Positions 6,727-7,737 of a stretch of DNA of 7,737 nucleotides are shown piece by piece. The stretch comes from Gammaproteobacteria bacterium (GTDB taxonomy: Bacteria > Pseudomonadota > Gammaproteobacteria > Eutrophobiales > Eutrophobiaceae), in NCBI GenBank assembly GCA_016844485.1, contig JAENIZ010000110.1, positions 1-7,737 of the forward strand, written 5' to 3'. The notes under the pieces are model-generated. The model was not told where the DNA came from. It saw only the letters and a list, made by a program, of their open reading frames with translations, and ran no database searches. Both the position numbers and the translations under genes were made by a program. The stretch's first letter is position 1, and the number at the start of each line of letters is the position of its first letter.

Positions 6727-7737
6727 AACTAATTCAGTTGCAGCGGCAAGAACGGCATCCAAAAATACTACGGCGTTGCCTGACGCACGCGGGCATTTTG
6801 GTCCGTATGGCGGCCGCTTTGTCGCCGAAACATTGATGGGGCCATTAGACGAATTGACAAAGGCCTATGAACGCTATCTGAAAGATCCGGAATTCCTGGC
6901 AGAGCTGGATGATGAATTAAAACATTATGTCGGCAGACCTTCCCCGCTGTATCACGCCAGACGCTGGTCAGAAAAATTCGGTGGTGCACAGGTCTATCTG
7001 AAACGTGAAGATCTCAACCATACCGGCGCGCACAAGGTCAATAACACGGTAGGTCAGGCATTGCTCGCACAACGCATGGGCAAGACGCGGATCATTGCCG
7101 AGACCGGCGCAGGTCAACATGGTGTGGCGACTGCGACCGTTGCCGCAAGGCTTGGTCTGAAGTGTGTCGTGTACATGGGATCGAAAGATATCAAACGGCA
7201 GTCAATTAATGTTTTCAGGATGAAACTTCTGGGTGCCGAGGTCGTGCCGGTCGAGGCCGGATCGAAGACATTAAAGGATGCACTGAACGAGGCCATGCGT
7301 GACTGGGTAACCAATGTGGATGATACATTTTATATCATCGGGACGGTCGCCGGCCCGCATCCATATCCTGCGATGGTGCGTGATTTCCAGGCAATCATCG
7401 GTCGCGAGGCAAAACAGCAGTGCCGGGAAATGACCGGCCGTTTGCCAGATGCATTGGTAGCCTGCGTGGGAGGCGGGTCCAATGCGATTGGACTCTTTTA
7501 TGAATTTATTAATGATCCCGATGTCGCCATGTACGGTGTTGAGGCCGGAGGTGACGGGATTGAAACGGGACGGCATGCCGCGTCCCTGTGCGCAGGAAGT
7601 CCGGGAGTGCTCCATGGTAACCGCACCTACCTGATGGAAGATAAAAACGGTCAGATACTGGACACACATTCCATCTCTGCGGGTCTCGATTATCCCGGTG
7701 TCGGACCGGAACATGCGTGGTTAAAAGATACTGGCCG
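6719..7737 (+). CDS. trpB: Tryptophan synthase beta chain (partial, cut by the window edge)
   Basis: TrpB is the PLP-dependent subunit of the alpha2-beta2 tryptophan synthase and joins indole to serine. The first 339 codons are visible, followed by two bases; compared with the usual 400 or so residues, about 65 C-terminal ones lie outside. Landmarks are GPYGGRFVAETL (28-39), the PLP-binding Lys106 in HTGAHKVNN, the catalytic Glu128 in AETGAGQHG, the PLP phosphate loop GGGSNA (251-256), and SAGLDYPGVGPEHA (320-333). The start is GTG, supported by a good ribosome site and by continuous homology-like sequence from residue 25. The first 24 residues are a basic, Ala/Thr-rich extension about 12 longer than I recall for Pseudomonas TrpB. 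It overlaps trpF by 8 bases in another frame, implying translational coupling. trpA is expected next but is not visible. Confidence 0.96.
   Translation, partial: MRKTNSVAAARTASKNTTALPDARGHFGPYGGRFVAETLMGPLDELTKAYERYLKDPEFLAELDDELKHYVGRPSPLYHARRWSEKFGGAQVYLKREDLNHTGAHKVNNTVGQALLAQRMGKTRIIAETGAGQHGVATATVAARLGLKCVVYMGSKDIKRQSINVFRMKLLGAEVVPVEAGSKTLKDALNEAMRDWVTNVDDTFYIIGTVAGPHPYPAMVRDFQAIIGREAKQQCREMTGRLPDALVACVGGGSNAIGLFYEFINDPDVAMYGVEAGGDGIETGRHAASLCAGSPGVLHGNRTYLMEDKNGQILDTHSISAGLDYPGVGPEHAWLKDTG

Noticed and set aside
7271..7714. 147-residue minus-strand open frame opposite trpB
   Set aside because: It lies wholly within the clear trpB coding frame and shows no domain.

Overview
This window is an ordinary-looking stretch of a gammaproteobacterial chromosome, and every supported gene lies on the + strand. 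The order is aspartate-semialdehyde dehydrogenase (asd), a small FimV-domain protein, full-length fimV, truA, trpF, then trpB running off the right edge. The asd-fimV-truA-trpF linkage is, from memory, a recurrent gammaproteobacterial neighbourhood: Pseudomonas aeruginosa has an asd-like gene, fimV, truA and trpF in a row. FimV/HubP proteins are essentially gammaproteobacterial. The genus cannot be named from the sequence. There is no sign of phage, insertion sequence, tRNA, rRNA or CRISPR.

Region by region: 1-72 is an AT-rich leader. asd (73-1095) makes the branch-point intermediate for lysine/diaminopimelate, threonine and methionine. A 191-base gap (1096-1286) follows. Next comes a 127-residue secreted protein (1287-1670) that is essentially only the N-terminal periplasmic domain of FimV, and 30 bases later fimV itself (1701-5105, 1134 residues). 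FimV has a signal peptide, FimV N-domain, LysM, periplasmic coiled coil, one membrane span, a TPR-like segment, a long acidic repeat-bearing cytoplasmic tract and the conserved C-terminal helical domain. A 143-base gap holds a small palindrome and a possible nested stem-loop. It is followed by truA (5249-6034, tRNA pseudouridine synthase), trpF (6082-6726) and trpB (6719 to the edge). trpB starts with GTG inside the 3' end of trpF.

Functionally there are three blocks: amino-acid biosynthesis (asd; trpF and trpB), cell-pole and type IV pilus organisation (the two FimV-type genes), and tRNA modification (truA). The most unusual item is the stand-alone FimV N-domain gene placed directly in front of fimV. 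It looks like a diverged, intact tandem paralogue, not debris. Secondary points are the repeated LDVT-type short motifs in the cytoplasmic half of FimV, the possible structured leader of truA, and a shared TATTTA-containing AT-rich leader in front of the four genes that lack a good Shine-Dalgarno sequence. I did not find a clearly new multi-gene system here.
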